In this document: piece after piece, positions 12,536-25,281 of the stretch
How positions within the stretch are numbered: position 1 is the stretch's first letter
Layout: each line of letters starts with the position of its first letter
Origin: Boothiomyces macroporosus
Lineage: Eukaryota > Chytridiomycota > Chytridiomycetes > Rhizophydiales > Terramycetaceae
Direction of reading: 5' to 3'
DNA length: 64,000 bases
Assembly (NCBI GenBank): GCA_027604185.1
Contig: JADGKB010000072.1
Coordinates: 1-64,000 of the forward strand
Notes under the pieces: generated by a model
Told to the model about the DNA's origin: nothing
Seen by the model: the letters and a program-made list of their open reading frames with translations, nothing else
Databases searched by the model: none
Position numbers and translations under genes: made by a program

Positions 12536-14578
12536 TTATACACTGGCAATAATCACTTGAATTACCATGGCCAACATGAGTAAAAGCGAAAATGCGGCGA
12601 CGTAATTGGCTCTGCAATAGTTGTAAACAAAGTCTGGCATCGCCCTGAAAGTGGATTCTTCTTTGACTACAATGAGCCCATCAAATTCTCCAACGTCATT
12701 CACCGAGTACTGACTGTATTCATCATCTAAACGACTCGCGGCATTCTTGATTGCGGTTTGATTTAATTGTGAATATCTCCTAGTGTATGTGCGTCCCACT
12801 GGATTGAGCGATTCCCTAGACATGGAAGTTGATACAGCAAGCGATTCCCTTCGGCTACTTTGACTCGTCTTTCCTTTTGAATAAGTAGACAGCTGTGTTC
12901 GATTTCTACCAGCCTGCTGAGCCATTGCTAGAGTCGGATCCAGCATACTTCTAATTTGCTTGATAGAATGCTTGGACGTCATAGATAATTGGGCCATGGA
13001 ATGATCTTTCTTCAAGTTTGTTTTAGAACCAGGAATCCCCTCCTTTGCTCTGAAAGGATCCCTTGGAATTATTCTACTTGGGTCTGCAGTTGGCAAATGA
13101 TAAATGTAATCAAAATCATCATCAAGATGAGTTTTCTTTATGCCTGCACTTAAATCCAAGAATTCAAGCTATGTTAACCAGTTGTTACTTCATCTAAGAC
13201 TGATTGCGCCAATTCTGTTTTCCTTTTTGACAGGAACAGGTAAATCAAGAATGGTGCAAAAAAGTTGCAGCACGACTGAAAAGATAAACTTGTGTACGTT
13301 CCAAAGGTAGAAATGATGCTCCCGGTTTGCATTGGGATTGCAATCAAGAATGGGAGATAGACTGAAAAGAAAGTCGCCGGTCCAGGAGATAGTAGCTTAG
13401 CTGCCAAGAAGTTTAACTTTGTAACCAACATAGCAATGGGAATTGACGTTACATAAGTGAGAATCGGAAAGATAAAATACATTATTGACATCCATGCGAA
13501 TGATGCTTTCGATAAATTTGGGTCAGAATACATTGCTTGTAGTAGATTGGACGAGTTACTAATACTGTATGCTATACCACCTTAGTTATCATTCAGTTAC
13601 CTATTACGCCAATTGATATATAAAGGAATGCTGATATTCCAATAGAGTACCAAACAACTTTCTTGGGATTTACTTGAGGGTGCTTTACATTCATCCACGA
13701 GGGAATAGTATTCGCAAGTGCTAAAATTAGCATTATTTACTATAATTGTAGAGTACTTGGCCAATAACACTTGCAGTATTACTATCTACTGCATTGATTG
13801 GAAGGTAATTTTGATAGGCGGCAGTAAAGCACAAGGTAATCAAAAACAAAAAGTTGTACAACAGGGAAACTGAGTTAGATGGCGATTACCAAACTGCAAA
13901 AACATGTTGTCATTAAAGTTCATTGCTGTCAGTGGAATGATCATACCAGCGCAAACTAAAAATCCAAATGTGACCAACATGTAATTATCTCCAAAAGGTG
14001 AATTGGAGCTGACTACTTGATTTACACAATAAAAGCCTGAAATAGGAGTGATTCCATAACCACAAGTTCCGCCAAATAAAGAAACAAACAAAGAATCAAA
14101 TATCAGTTATAAACTTCATCTTACCTGAGCAGATCCAACAATAGAGGCAATATTTGTACTCTGCAGAGATCCATACAATATAAACAAGAATAGATAATAC
14201 ACGTATCTTCCATAATACTACGTAAAATTGAACTTACTTGATGAACCATAACCGTAAACTCTACATTCCGCTAACGTTAGGTCCAGTTACCTCGAAATTC
14301 TCATTCCCTGGAAATCTAGAGACTGCTTCAATAACAAACAATCCTGCCAGTCCTGATAGTATCCCAATCACCACAAATGCTACTACCGGACTACATCAAA
14401 GATTTATTACAATAGCCATCCAGCAGATTGAAGCACAGTGGGAATCAATACTATTCCTGAGTTAATAACTGGTAACCTGGACCTGTGATACTCGTAATTA
14501 ATACACTGACACTTCCAACGAATCCACTCTATTTAATAAATTGTCTTACACATTCTTTGTGTATCCTCCATCAGACAT
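12536..14578 (-). CDS. Transmembrane amino acid transporter (AAAP/Aa_trans family)
   Basis: 612 residues with about 11 hydrophobic helices followed by a ~150-residue hydrophilic region and one last C-terminal helix. Visible family-type stretches: GFVGSVSVLITSITGPG near the N-terminus, PVVAFVVIGILSGLAGLFVIEAVSR, SIVGSAQIFDSLFVSLFGGTCGYGI, and the LANTIPSWMNVKHPQVNPKKV loop. Ten introns: 14529-14551, 14457-14476, 14391-14410, 14271-14290, 14218-14237, 14104-14124, 13870-13889, 13721-13740, 13581-13600 and 13169-13188. The one at 14104-14124 ends in TG rather than AG. It should move neutral or other amino acids across the plasma or vacuolar membrane; the substrate cannot be told. The linker carries many RxS sites. 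Confidence 0.85.
14104..14124 (-). other. Intron with non-canonical GT...TG boundary
   Basis: Between GSAQ and IFDSLFVSLFGG of the transporter the frame demands removal of exactly 21 nt, starting gtaaga (a perfect donor) and ending taactg. No AG occurs at or near the required acceptor. All other introns of this gene end in AG. It is either a true GT-TG intron or a base change or assembly error in a normal acceptor. Confidence 0.6.
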
Positions 14579-14630
14579 TTCAACTTGGACGCGTAAATGA
14601 AAAAGCCAAATACAACACGCCAATCTTTTA

Positions 14631-15399
14631 TTATAGGTGGTGGATCACATTCTCCTCTTTCATTAATCCAAGGTTATCCAAATTATCCCACCATTTATAC
14701 AAGAAATTCTCAACAATGAGCTTAAACCACGGTGTTAGCTTTATGTTCTTTTCCTTTGCGGTTTCAAACATTTCAACCAGCTCTTGCTTGCTAACATACT
14801 TTGTTGCTTGAACTTCGTTTGGGTTTGCGTTCACATCGACATGCCCCCTATATATGAATATATAATCCACTAGTGTCAGCAAAACACACCTTCATGTTCT
14901 CCCCACAGTCCGTCCGATGGTGCAAGATAATGAATTCTAGTTAAAAACTGAAGGCGATCTAAAGGAACTTGATCACTTTGGATTCCCAACTCATGGTATA
15001 ATTTTCTTTGGACGGCAACCCTTGCGCCTACATAAATATTCTAATACCTAACTGATCTACAGTCTGCATTTCATCCTCCTTCCACAATGGGTGAGAACAG
15101 CATGTGTTTGTCCAATATCCAGGAAAAGTAATCTTTTCATCCGCACGTTGCCTATGGATAAGCTATCAGTTACTGAAGCATCAACTCATTCTTTTCGTTG
15201 AATACGAAAACAGAAAATGCTCTATGTAAAAGCCCAGTGTTGATATTTGACATAAGATGGCCTTGGTTAAATTGACAGTACATTCTTTCTTGGTTCCTGG
15301 CCTGATGACATTGTCTTGTTCGTCAACCACAATGCACATCTCTCCCATTAGGCGAACTTGCTCAGCATCATAAGTATCTGCAATATCTTCTGTTGTCAT
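14631..15399 (-). CDS. IDI1: Isopentenyl-diphosphate delta-isomerase, type 1
   Basis: Nudix-fold enzyme interconverting isopentenyl and dimethylallyl diphosphate in the mevalonate pathway; 228 residues, full family length. Motifs: [40 protein letters not shown], the catalytic Cys in [14 protein letters not shown], the catalytic Glu in GLWGEHEVDYI, and the C-terminal [19 protein letters not shown]. Four introns: 15262-15281, 15152-15173, 15028-15047 and 14870-14889. The first intron is masked by an open wrong frame but must be removed to give KKEC-HLMSN. Its stop lies 52 bp from the transporter's start codon on the same strand. Confidence 0.95.
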
Positions 15400-15473
15400 T
15401 TTTAAAAGTTTTTCTCTCGAAAAAGAGACTTTGTATTTCAGCCACAGTAATTTATTGACAATTTAAAACTCAT

Positions 15474-18448
<2,975 letters not shown>

Positions 18449-18557
18449 TTAAGAAATGAAGCGATATTCTATTTATTTGATGTTTGAATTCAGCTCATAA
18501 ATGTTGAATATTACATTTTACTATTGAAAAAAGTTGCCTTTCTCAATTGCAATCTGA

Positions 18558-19394
18558 ATGACTGTGGTTCAGGAAGAAAGAAAAAACACTCTGCAGTTGA
18601 AGCAAGAGCTTGCAGATTTGCTAGGAGACAGCGGAAAGGAATACTGGCAGCAATTGAGTGATTTTTTAAACAACAAATGCACGAAGCGAGCTTTGTAAGA
18701 TTCGCTAATTCAGGGACGAAACCGCATTGGCTGTATTCACAACACCGCAACAAGCAAAGATTCACAACAAACTAATTCTGTGTATATTATATAATTTATC
18801 CCCACATTTGCCTCCACCAGTGGGCAAGGATACTGACTTTGTAATTAAAAACCCAAATAAGCGGAAACCACATGTACGTTAATCTAATGCCAGGACCTTT
18901 TAGTTGGAAGGCATGTAAAGAAAATGTTCAATACCAAATCTGTGCTTGCATTGAGTCAAGAGGAGAGGAACAGAATACTAAACCTCAAATTACAAAAACA
19001 AGAACAATCCGCAATTGTATATCCAAAAGGTATTGATGGAATCCCAAAGACGTGCCAGGAGGAAGGAGATATCCCAACCCATGAAGCGCTAAGGACCAGG
19101 ATGAAGTAAACTATGCTAACATAGGTTTATCAGTGCATTTCAAGGTTTGGACGCATCATTTTCAAATGACGCAGTCCTACTGCTTAATCAGGCCCTAGAT
19201 GTAACTATTATCTGATTTAGAATTATCTAAAGAATCTATTAAGCAACATGCTTCAAAAAACCAGGCCAATTTTGAACCACTCTTTCCAAGATGTGGAGAA
19301 TAAGCGGAAGCTGGACATTAATCATCTGAGCTTCTCCATTGAGATGACCCCACAAAAGTTGGATGCGGATCTAGTTGAGGCCATACTGGAATAA
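18558..19394 (+). CDS. SAGA complex subunit Ada1 (Hfi1/TADA1 family)
   Basis: 252 residues, assembled from five small exons with introns 18695-18713, 18874-18893, 19106-19124 and 19201-19220. The start, LKQELADLLGDSGKEYWQQLSDFL, is the typical Ada1 N-terminal module; TPQQAKIHNKLILCILYNL and the later DIPTHEALRTRMKFISAFQGLD also match the family pattern. The C-terminal part, with NQALDNYLKNLL, would be the histone-fold region that pairs with a partner subunit of the SAGA transcriptional coactivator. The ATG is immediately preceded by an in-frame TGA, which fixes the start. The next gene's ATG is 37 bp after the stop. No single open frame shows this gene well, so it is easy to overlook. Confidence 0.78.
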
Positions 19395-19431
19395 TAAAGT
19401 CACTGGAAATTTCTTTCTAAATCTTTTCCGA

Positions 19432-19942
19432 ATGCCAAAATATCAGTTGAATTGGAAAGCTGAGCTTTCAAACATCACAAATCTTGGAATCAAAAATATC
19501 GACGAATTCGAATGGCACTTCAAGCTAATGTGTACCAATTGCCATGAAAGCAACGAGAGTGTGGTAACCTTAAAAGCATCGGATGAAGTAGAGCAGAACA
19601 ATAGCAGAGGTGTAGCAAACCTAGTAATGAAATGCAAGTTCTGCAAGAAAGAAGGAACCTTGGATATTGAAAGGCCAACTCTAAAGCAATACACTTTGGA
19701 AAATTCAGGTAAATTCCAACCCCTTGTAGTGATTGAAGGTAGGGGCTGGGAACCTGTAGAGTGGATTTTAAAGGTAATTATATTTGATATAGAATGGGTT
19801 TGCTGCTGAGGGGGAAGAATCCGGTACTGTTTTTGACGATATCGCTCTAGATGAAGACTGGGTCGAATACGATGAAAAGCAAGGAGAATCTGTAGAGATT
19901 ATGAATATCGAATATAATGTCACCAAAGCAAAAGGGAAATAA
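19432..19942 (+). CDS. CXXC zinc-binding protein, CZIB/DUF866 (C1orf123) family
   Basis: 163 residues, full length for this small conserved eukaryotic family. Starts MPKYQLNWKAELSNITNL; carries the two CxxC pairs CTNC and CKFC (after RGVANLVMK), then EGRGWEPVEWI and a C-terminal GFAAEGEESGTVFDDIALDEDWVEYDE stretch. One 19-nt intron at 19774-19792. Members bind zinc; the human protein is a target of zinc transfer by ZNG1-type GTPases. The ATG at 19432 is chosen over upstream in-frame codons because it aligns with the family start and the region before it overlaps Ada1. Confidence 0.92.
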
Positions 19943-20112
19943 ATGCTGTCTGATAAACTTGATTTTGATTGATTATAATCGGTGGGCAGTCTGTCCCTTT
20001 GAAGGTGGGCGAATGATATCGTGGATGTCCATTGTGAGCATTGTCTCGTAAAATAGAGTTTACGTCAGAGCTGTTTTACTCTTCATTCAGAAACCTCTCC
20101 TTAGCATAATCC

Positions 20113-20124
20113 TATTATATAATA
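20113..20124 (+). promoter_or_regulatory. TATA-like AT motif next to start codon
   Basis: TATTATATAATA ends 7 bp before the ATG of the ERICH3-like gene at 20132. It is too close to act as a normal TATA box unless the 5' leader is almost absent, so this is weak evidence. Confidence 0.2.
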
Positions 20125-20131
20125 CAAAGAT

Positions 20132-23100
20132 ATGGCCAGAGCGGGCCCAACAACGTTAAATGAAGAACCAGAATTGCCATCTGCATTTGGAGAGATATTT
20201 TCAGACGCGGAAAAGATACAGACAAAACCAAAGGAAGAAAAGAAGAATGACTTACAGTCTATGGCAGACACTGAAAGGTTATTGAATAGCATTAAATACA
20301 GGAAGTGGAAAAACCATGCAAGCAGAATTAAAGAGCGAACATACGATGTAAATCTTACAACCACCAATATGCTTCCGTATGATCCACTAGCAGATGAGCA
20401 TCTTCAGGACTATTTCAACAGTCCCCATATTAGAGACCATTTGCTTAAATTGGGGCTCGTAATGAAGCATTTACACTAGATTGATCAAGAAGGAAACATT
20501 GTTGATGAAAAGAGATTCAAAAAGAACCAAATACAATTGGATAAGAAGGCGCACGAAGAAAAAATTCTGGGGCAGCAACTTGAAAGGGAACTTGATCATG
20601 ATATCGAGGTAATCTCCTCTCACGCTAGGTAGTCTTACGAATGCAAGCTCGGAAAACTACAGAGAAACGCAACAGACTTCAGCAGGTAATTTTATAGTTG
20701 ATTTCAGCCTGGTGAAGGTATACCTGAACATATAGTTGCCAAATACCCATTATCTATGCAAAAAACTGCCTTGATATACACATCTTCGAATCCGCTCCAC
20801 TCAACTGATGCCGTCTTGCTCAACAAACTGAAAGATCAACCTCCGAGCAAGCTGGCTGCCCTCGGCACAAACAAAAAACAAGTGGAAGCAAAGCTGAAGA
20901 AACTAAGAGAACGAAAATCTCATACCGCACCATCCTCGCATCACGAGAAATCCATGTTGGTTAGAGATTCATCTCTGGTAGCCTTATTTGAACAAGCTAA
21001 AAAGGAATATCAGTCAGGAAAGTTAAAGAATGCAGAAGAAAATCTTAAAGCTTTGCTCAAAAGCGTTGCAGCCAAATCGGCACCATCGACACCAAAGCCA
21101 GACACCGATGATGAGAAGAAGCAAAATAAAAAGATTCCAAGATCCAAGCGACCAAAAAGTGCCAGGCCAACAAGGAATTCTGCCTTTCCCGTATCATCCG
21201 CATTCAGTGAATGCGATAGCGAAGCTGAAGAAGAATTCGAAGAAGATGGCATCTTGGAAGATTTAGAGAGTCTAGATATTACAACAAATGTAGTGCAGGA
21301 AGTAAAAGAAGAACCTAGACCCCAAACTGCCAAAGTTGATGCAGGAAGATCCTCTAGACCACCATCAGGGTCTCAATCAAGAACTCAACCTGAAATATCT
21401 GGTGGTGACAGGCTTCACAAAAAGAGCGGGTCGGCTCAAAAGAAACAAACCCCTCCAAAACCCAATCCAAAGCCTGTATCCCGCAGCAAAGAGCCTTCCA
21501 AAAGTGCACAGGCCCCTAGAATAGGTCTGAAGAATAAGACTCCAGAAGCAACTCATAGTTCTTCGGTGGAAAGTCAGAAAGTGCATCCAGCAAAGACTAT
21601 ACAGGAAGCTCCAGAGCAAAAACAGGAAACGGTTAAAGATGAAGCAGAAAAGCAAACTTCTGTGATTGAAAAGGAGTCAGCATATAATGATGATTTTGAA
21701 TCTTCCGTTGCTGCCACTTTAGACGATCAACCTCGAGATACGCAAGATGTTGCCCAAGAACAATATCAGTCTTTGAACAATGAAACAAGATATGAGGAAG
21801 ACTTTTCCATTGCTAAATCTCAGTCAGCTACCTCTAATGAAGGGCCTGAAGCGTCAACTTTGGAACACAACAATCTCAACTTTAAAAAAAACAGTGTGAA
21901 TAATTCTTTACGAAATTTGGATAATAATGGAAGTGAGATAAAAAGTGCAAAGGGCTCTACAAGTAACCTAAAAAAAAGCAACAGCAATATTGCTTTAGCA
22001 GCTCGTGGATCTCAGCCTAATCTGGATCTTCCAAGAGCTCCAAGTGTAAAATTCGCAGATGAAGTACCGACACAAGAAATAGCCAGCTCCAACAAAGGTT
22101 GCCTGTGAACTAATATTCTAGCTATCTATCAGAACGATTTCGAAGCGGAAAATACAAATGTCGAGCCTGATGGTCAAGCAGAGATCCATGAGTTACCTTC
22201 GTCTCGTAAAGAAAAAGAAATGGTTGACGGCTACGTGGAAGAGTTTGAGAGTGAATTAGAGGCACAGCAACCTGAAGTAGTGGAGAGTGAAAATTTTGAG
22301 TCGACAGTGTCTTCAGAGCGAATCGAAACAAATCAAACTACCACAAATACAGTAAATGACTCTGTGAAAAATTCTCGGCCTGCTAGCGCAAGGAACTCTT
22401 CAGCCCATTTAAAGAATAATGTGAAAAGCAATTCACAAAGCTCTACGAACTTGGATAAAGTTTCTGGAGCTAAAAGCGGACATGCTTCCCATTCGAACCT
22501 CAAAAATTTCAACAGTTTGAATGAATTGGACATTGCAAAGAAAACGAAAATACCAGATAGTGCTCCATTGTCAAGAAATGCTAGTGCCGACAAGCTTAAA
22601 GGAAGTAAGAGTATGATAACTTCAAAAAAGTCGAGCCAGTCCGCGTTGAACAAAGGTAACAGAGTTTAATCTCCAGATTCAGAAAAGAGTTATTCTAGCG
22701 CTGCCGATTTAATCAAAGCCCAAAAAGTAGCAATTCCACCTAGTGCCCCAATATCTAGGGCAGCAAGCAACTCTGCAGTATCTCGCCCAAAATCTGAAAC
22801 CAACCTGACTAGTAGGAGCAGTTCAAAAGCAAAAGGTCTGGAAATGGTAGATCGTGTAACCAAGAAAGAATCTGTTACATATATAAACAAATTGCCATCG
22901 AAAACAAGCACACCCAAAAACAGCAATTCTGATTTATTCAGGGCAAAAGACATACCATTGCCAGGAAGTGCTCCGCTTTCCAGACATGGTTCAACTACTC
23001 TGAATGGTGTAAAAGAAGAGGGAGAGCTTGAAAAAAGGGAAGAATTAGGCTCCAAAGATATCATATATTCTTCAGTTGGTCAAGGAGATGACGACGGACC

Positions 23101-23746
23101 ATTGGTTTACACTAATCCGCATAATGCTTCCACCACGGGAAAGCTTTCAAAAGGTGCCTCTACAGGAAAGTTGGACAGGACTGGTAGTGGGAGCCGTGAT
23201 CTGGGGACATCAAACCAATTGGATAAATCTGGAGTAAAAAGTCTATCAAAGCCAAATGTTAAAGCTACCTCATCTGAAAGATTATCGTCAAACCCTAATT
23301 TAAAGAGTCCCTCCAGCAGGTCCTTGAAATCTTCGCAAAAAGACCTTTCTGAAAAAGGGGAGATCAACACCAAATCTGCAAGCAAAACCACAATTGGGTC
23401 CATGGAGATTATCAGGTCTACAGTTGAAAAAGAAGCTGAAGAGAATCATAGTGCTGTACCAGCTTCTCAACCATTAGGTAGCCACGTTGTAGAAAATATT
23501 TTTGTTCCAGAAATCAAACCAATTGAACACAATGCCGTTCCAAGCTCTTCGGTGGAACAATCGCATACACCAGACACTGTGAATTCTGATAGCGAAACAG
23601 CACATGTAATACCAAAACCTAAAAGAAATGTATTAGAACTTAATGATTCTACGGTAGGAAGATCCAGATCTGTCAGAAGCTCTATCAGCAGAAAGCCGAT
23701 GAAAGGGATTCAAGAAAAAGAAAACGAAGAGCAAGCTGCAACATAG
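20132..23746 (+). CDS. ERICH3-like ciliary protein with long low-complexity tail
   Basis: 1168 residues. The conserved part is the N-terminus: after LPYDPLADEHLQDYFNSPHIRDHLLKLGLIDQEGNIVDEKRFKKNQ it resembles the start of vertebrate ERICH3 (glutamate-rich 3), a cilium/flagellum protein. Residues ~200-1168 are Ser, Lys and Glu-rich and disordered. They include three spaced copies of a P-x-SAP[LI]SR-x-x-S motif (near 22560, 22740 and 22970) and several S-N-L-K/PNL repeats. Introns at 20459-20479, 20609-20628, 20686-20707, 22098-22121 (24 nt, the longest found) and 22656-22676. The homology is limited to the N-terminal ~120 residues, so function is inferred. Confidence 0.7.
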
Positions 23747-23784
23747 ATACAAGAATAAAGTGCTATATAACATTATCTATTGGA

Positions 23785-24230
23785 CTATTTCTTTTTTCGG
23801 TGTCTTTCCTTTTTGACAGGTTTAAATTCCGTGAATTTCTTTGGACCAGGTTTGTGTGCCTTTGGCTTATTGTTCTGATAGCTTTCTCTTGTTCTTTTTC
23901 TATTGAATTTGCTCTTCCGTTTGGGGTATGAAGGTAGCTTCCTTTCTGGTATGGATATCACCCTATCCACCCATTGCGGTCTGTACGCCTTTGCTTCATT
24001 CATAATATCATCCAAAGTAACTGCTACTTCAGAAAGCACTGCGGTATTATCTCTAATATAAGCAAGGATTACTCTACTATCTCATACTCCCGCTCAGGGG
24101 CTGCAATCACTAATTCTTCTTCCTCTTTAATTTTCTGTGGTGCTGTGTTAAATAATCGAAATCCTTCCTCCACCAAATCATCTTGCTGATGCTCAACATG
24201 TACAATTTCAAATTCAAAGTCCAGGTCCAT
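23785..24230 (-). CDS. Small protein with acidic N-terminus and very basic C-terminal tail
   Basis: 141 residues. The N-terminal half is acidic (MDLDFEFEIVHVEHQQDDLVEE, KEEEELVIAAPE), joined across an intron at 24053-24072 to LDDIMNEAKAYRPQWVDRVISIP. The last ~45 residues are dominated by Lys and Arg (PKRKSKFNRKRTRE, KKERHRKKK), suggesting a nuclear or nucleolar RNA-associated protein. I do not recognise the family. The start at 24230 is preferred over an upstream in-frame ATG at 24284, which would overlap the divergent gene's coding region. Its stop is 38 bp from the ERICH3-like stop (convergent). Confidence 0.65.
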
Positions 24231-24259
24231 CTTTGAAATTTTTTTCTTTTTCAAACAAA
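24231..24259. promoter_or_regulatory. 29-bp bidirectional promoter/5' leader between divergent start codons
   Basis: Only 29 bp separate the ATG of the small basic protein (minus, 24230) from the ATG of the first Nab2/ZC3H14-like gene (plus, 24260). The interval is almost pure T-rich on the plus strand (A-rich on the other). Each gene's true promoter must overlap the other gene's coding region, or both start from this tract. Confidence 0.6.
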
Positions 24260-25252
24260 ATGGCACTGATCTCCAGGGAAGCATTAAACAACAAATTGCG
24301 TCAATTAAATTCAGAGTTTGTAGATTCAGACATGTTATTTGACTTTGTCATGGTCATGGTAGAAAATCAGAAACCAAAAGATTATATCAAGGCCCAGTTA
24401 TTGGATCTTACGACTGAAGAGGAAGCAAGTGCGATCGCCGAGTGGATATTTGAAAACCTCAGTAAGCAGCCTATAGGTAATTGTATGCTAATATTAGCTC
24501 CAACGGCAAAACTATTGCAGAATGCTCTACAGCAAACAGTACAAAATGACTCTGAAGACAAGAACGACTTGAGAAATTTACTAAGAGGAAAAACCAGCTC
24601 GCGCTTTGCAGATAGAAATGAACGCAGATCAAACAGAAGCTCTCCATACTCTATTCAAAAAAAGGAACGGAAAGAAGTGTCAATTCCCCGATGCACCTTT
24701 TTCCCAAACTGCACAAGAGAGGATTGTCAATTCTTTCATCCAACTGAACCATGTCCTGATGGGGAGAATTGCACCAAAGGACCTGCATGTAGATTTATTC
24801 ACCAAGTTGTGACACCTCCAAAATCAACCATTGCATGCAAATTCCAAGAACATTGCACCAACCCAAATTGCACGTTTTCTCACCCTTCCCCGGCAGCATT
24901 AGCTTATACCGCAGCAGCTACAAAAGCAACACAGCAATGTAAATTTTATCCAAATTGTTTGAATGCATACTGCCCATTTTATCACCCTCCTGCAACTTCT
25001 CAAGAGCCAAATCAAGATAGTATACCGCAAGATTTGAGTAAGCCGGTTGATCCTGCTGTTTCACAGATTCCATGCAAGTATGATGCCTATTGCAAACGAC
25101 CAAACTGCCACTTTCTTCACCAATCCAGGTCTGGCGCTCATCAATCAAAGAACAAAGTGTTAATTGTTGGAAACACGTCAGCGAGAACCTACGCATTGCC
25201 TGAAAATGAAGTAGAACGGGTGGAGGTTGACATGGAAGTCGATTCAAAATAA
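24260..25252 (+). CDS. Nab2/ZC3H14-like poly(A)-binding CCCH zinc-finger protein, copy A
   Basis: 330 residues, no introns. The N-terminal ~75 residues (REALNNKLRQLNSEFVDSDML, VENQKPKDYIKAQLLDLT) match the PWI-like fold of Nab2/ZC3H14. After a linker the C-terminal half has about five CCCH fingers in tandem: CTFFPNCTREDCQFFH, CPDGENCTKGPACRFIH, CKFQEHCTNPNCTFSH, CKFYPNCLNAYCPFYH and CKYDAYCKRPNCHFLH. These bind polyadenosine RNA in poly(A)-length control and mRNA export. It is a tandem paralogue of the next gene (ATG 29 bp after this stop); fingers are nearly identical while linkers differ. Confidence 0.9.
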   Translation: MALISREALNNKLRQLNSEFVDSDMLFDFVMVMVENQKPKDYIKAQLLDLTTEEEASAIAEWIFENLSKQPIGNCMLILAPTAKLLQNALQQTVQNDSEDKNDLRNLLRGKTSSRFADRNERRSNRSSPYSIQKKERKEVSIPRCTFFPNCTREDCQFFHPTEPCPDGENCTKGPACRFIHQVVTPPKSTIACKFQEHCTNPNCTFSHPSPAALAYTAAATKATQQCKFYPNCLNAYCPFYHPPATSQEPNQDSIPQDLSKPVDPAVSQIPCKYDAYCKRPNCHFLHQSRSGAHQSKNKVLIVGNTSARTYALPENEVERVEVDMEVDSK

Positions 25253-25281
25253 AGTAATTTGCGTCAATTTTTTTTCTTCAA

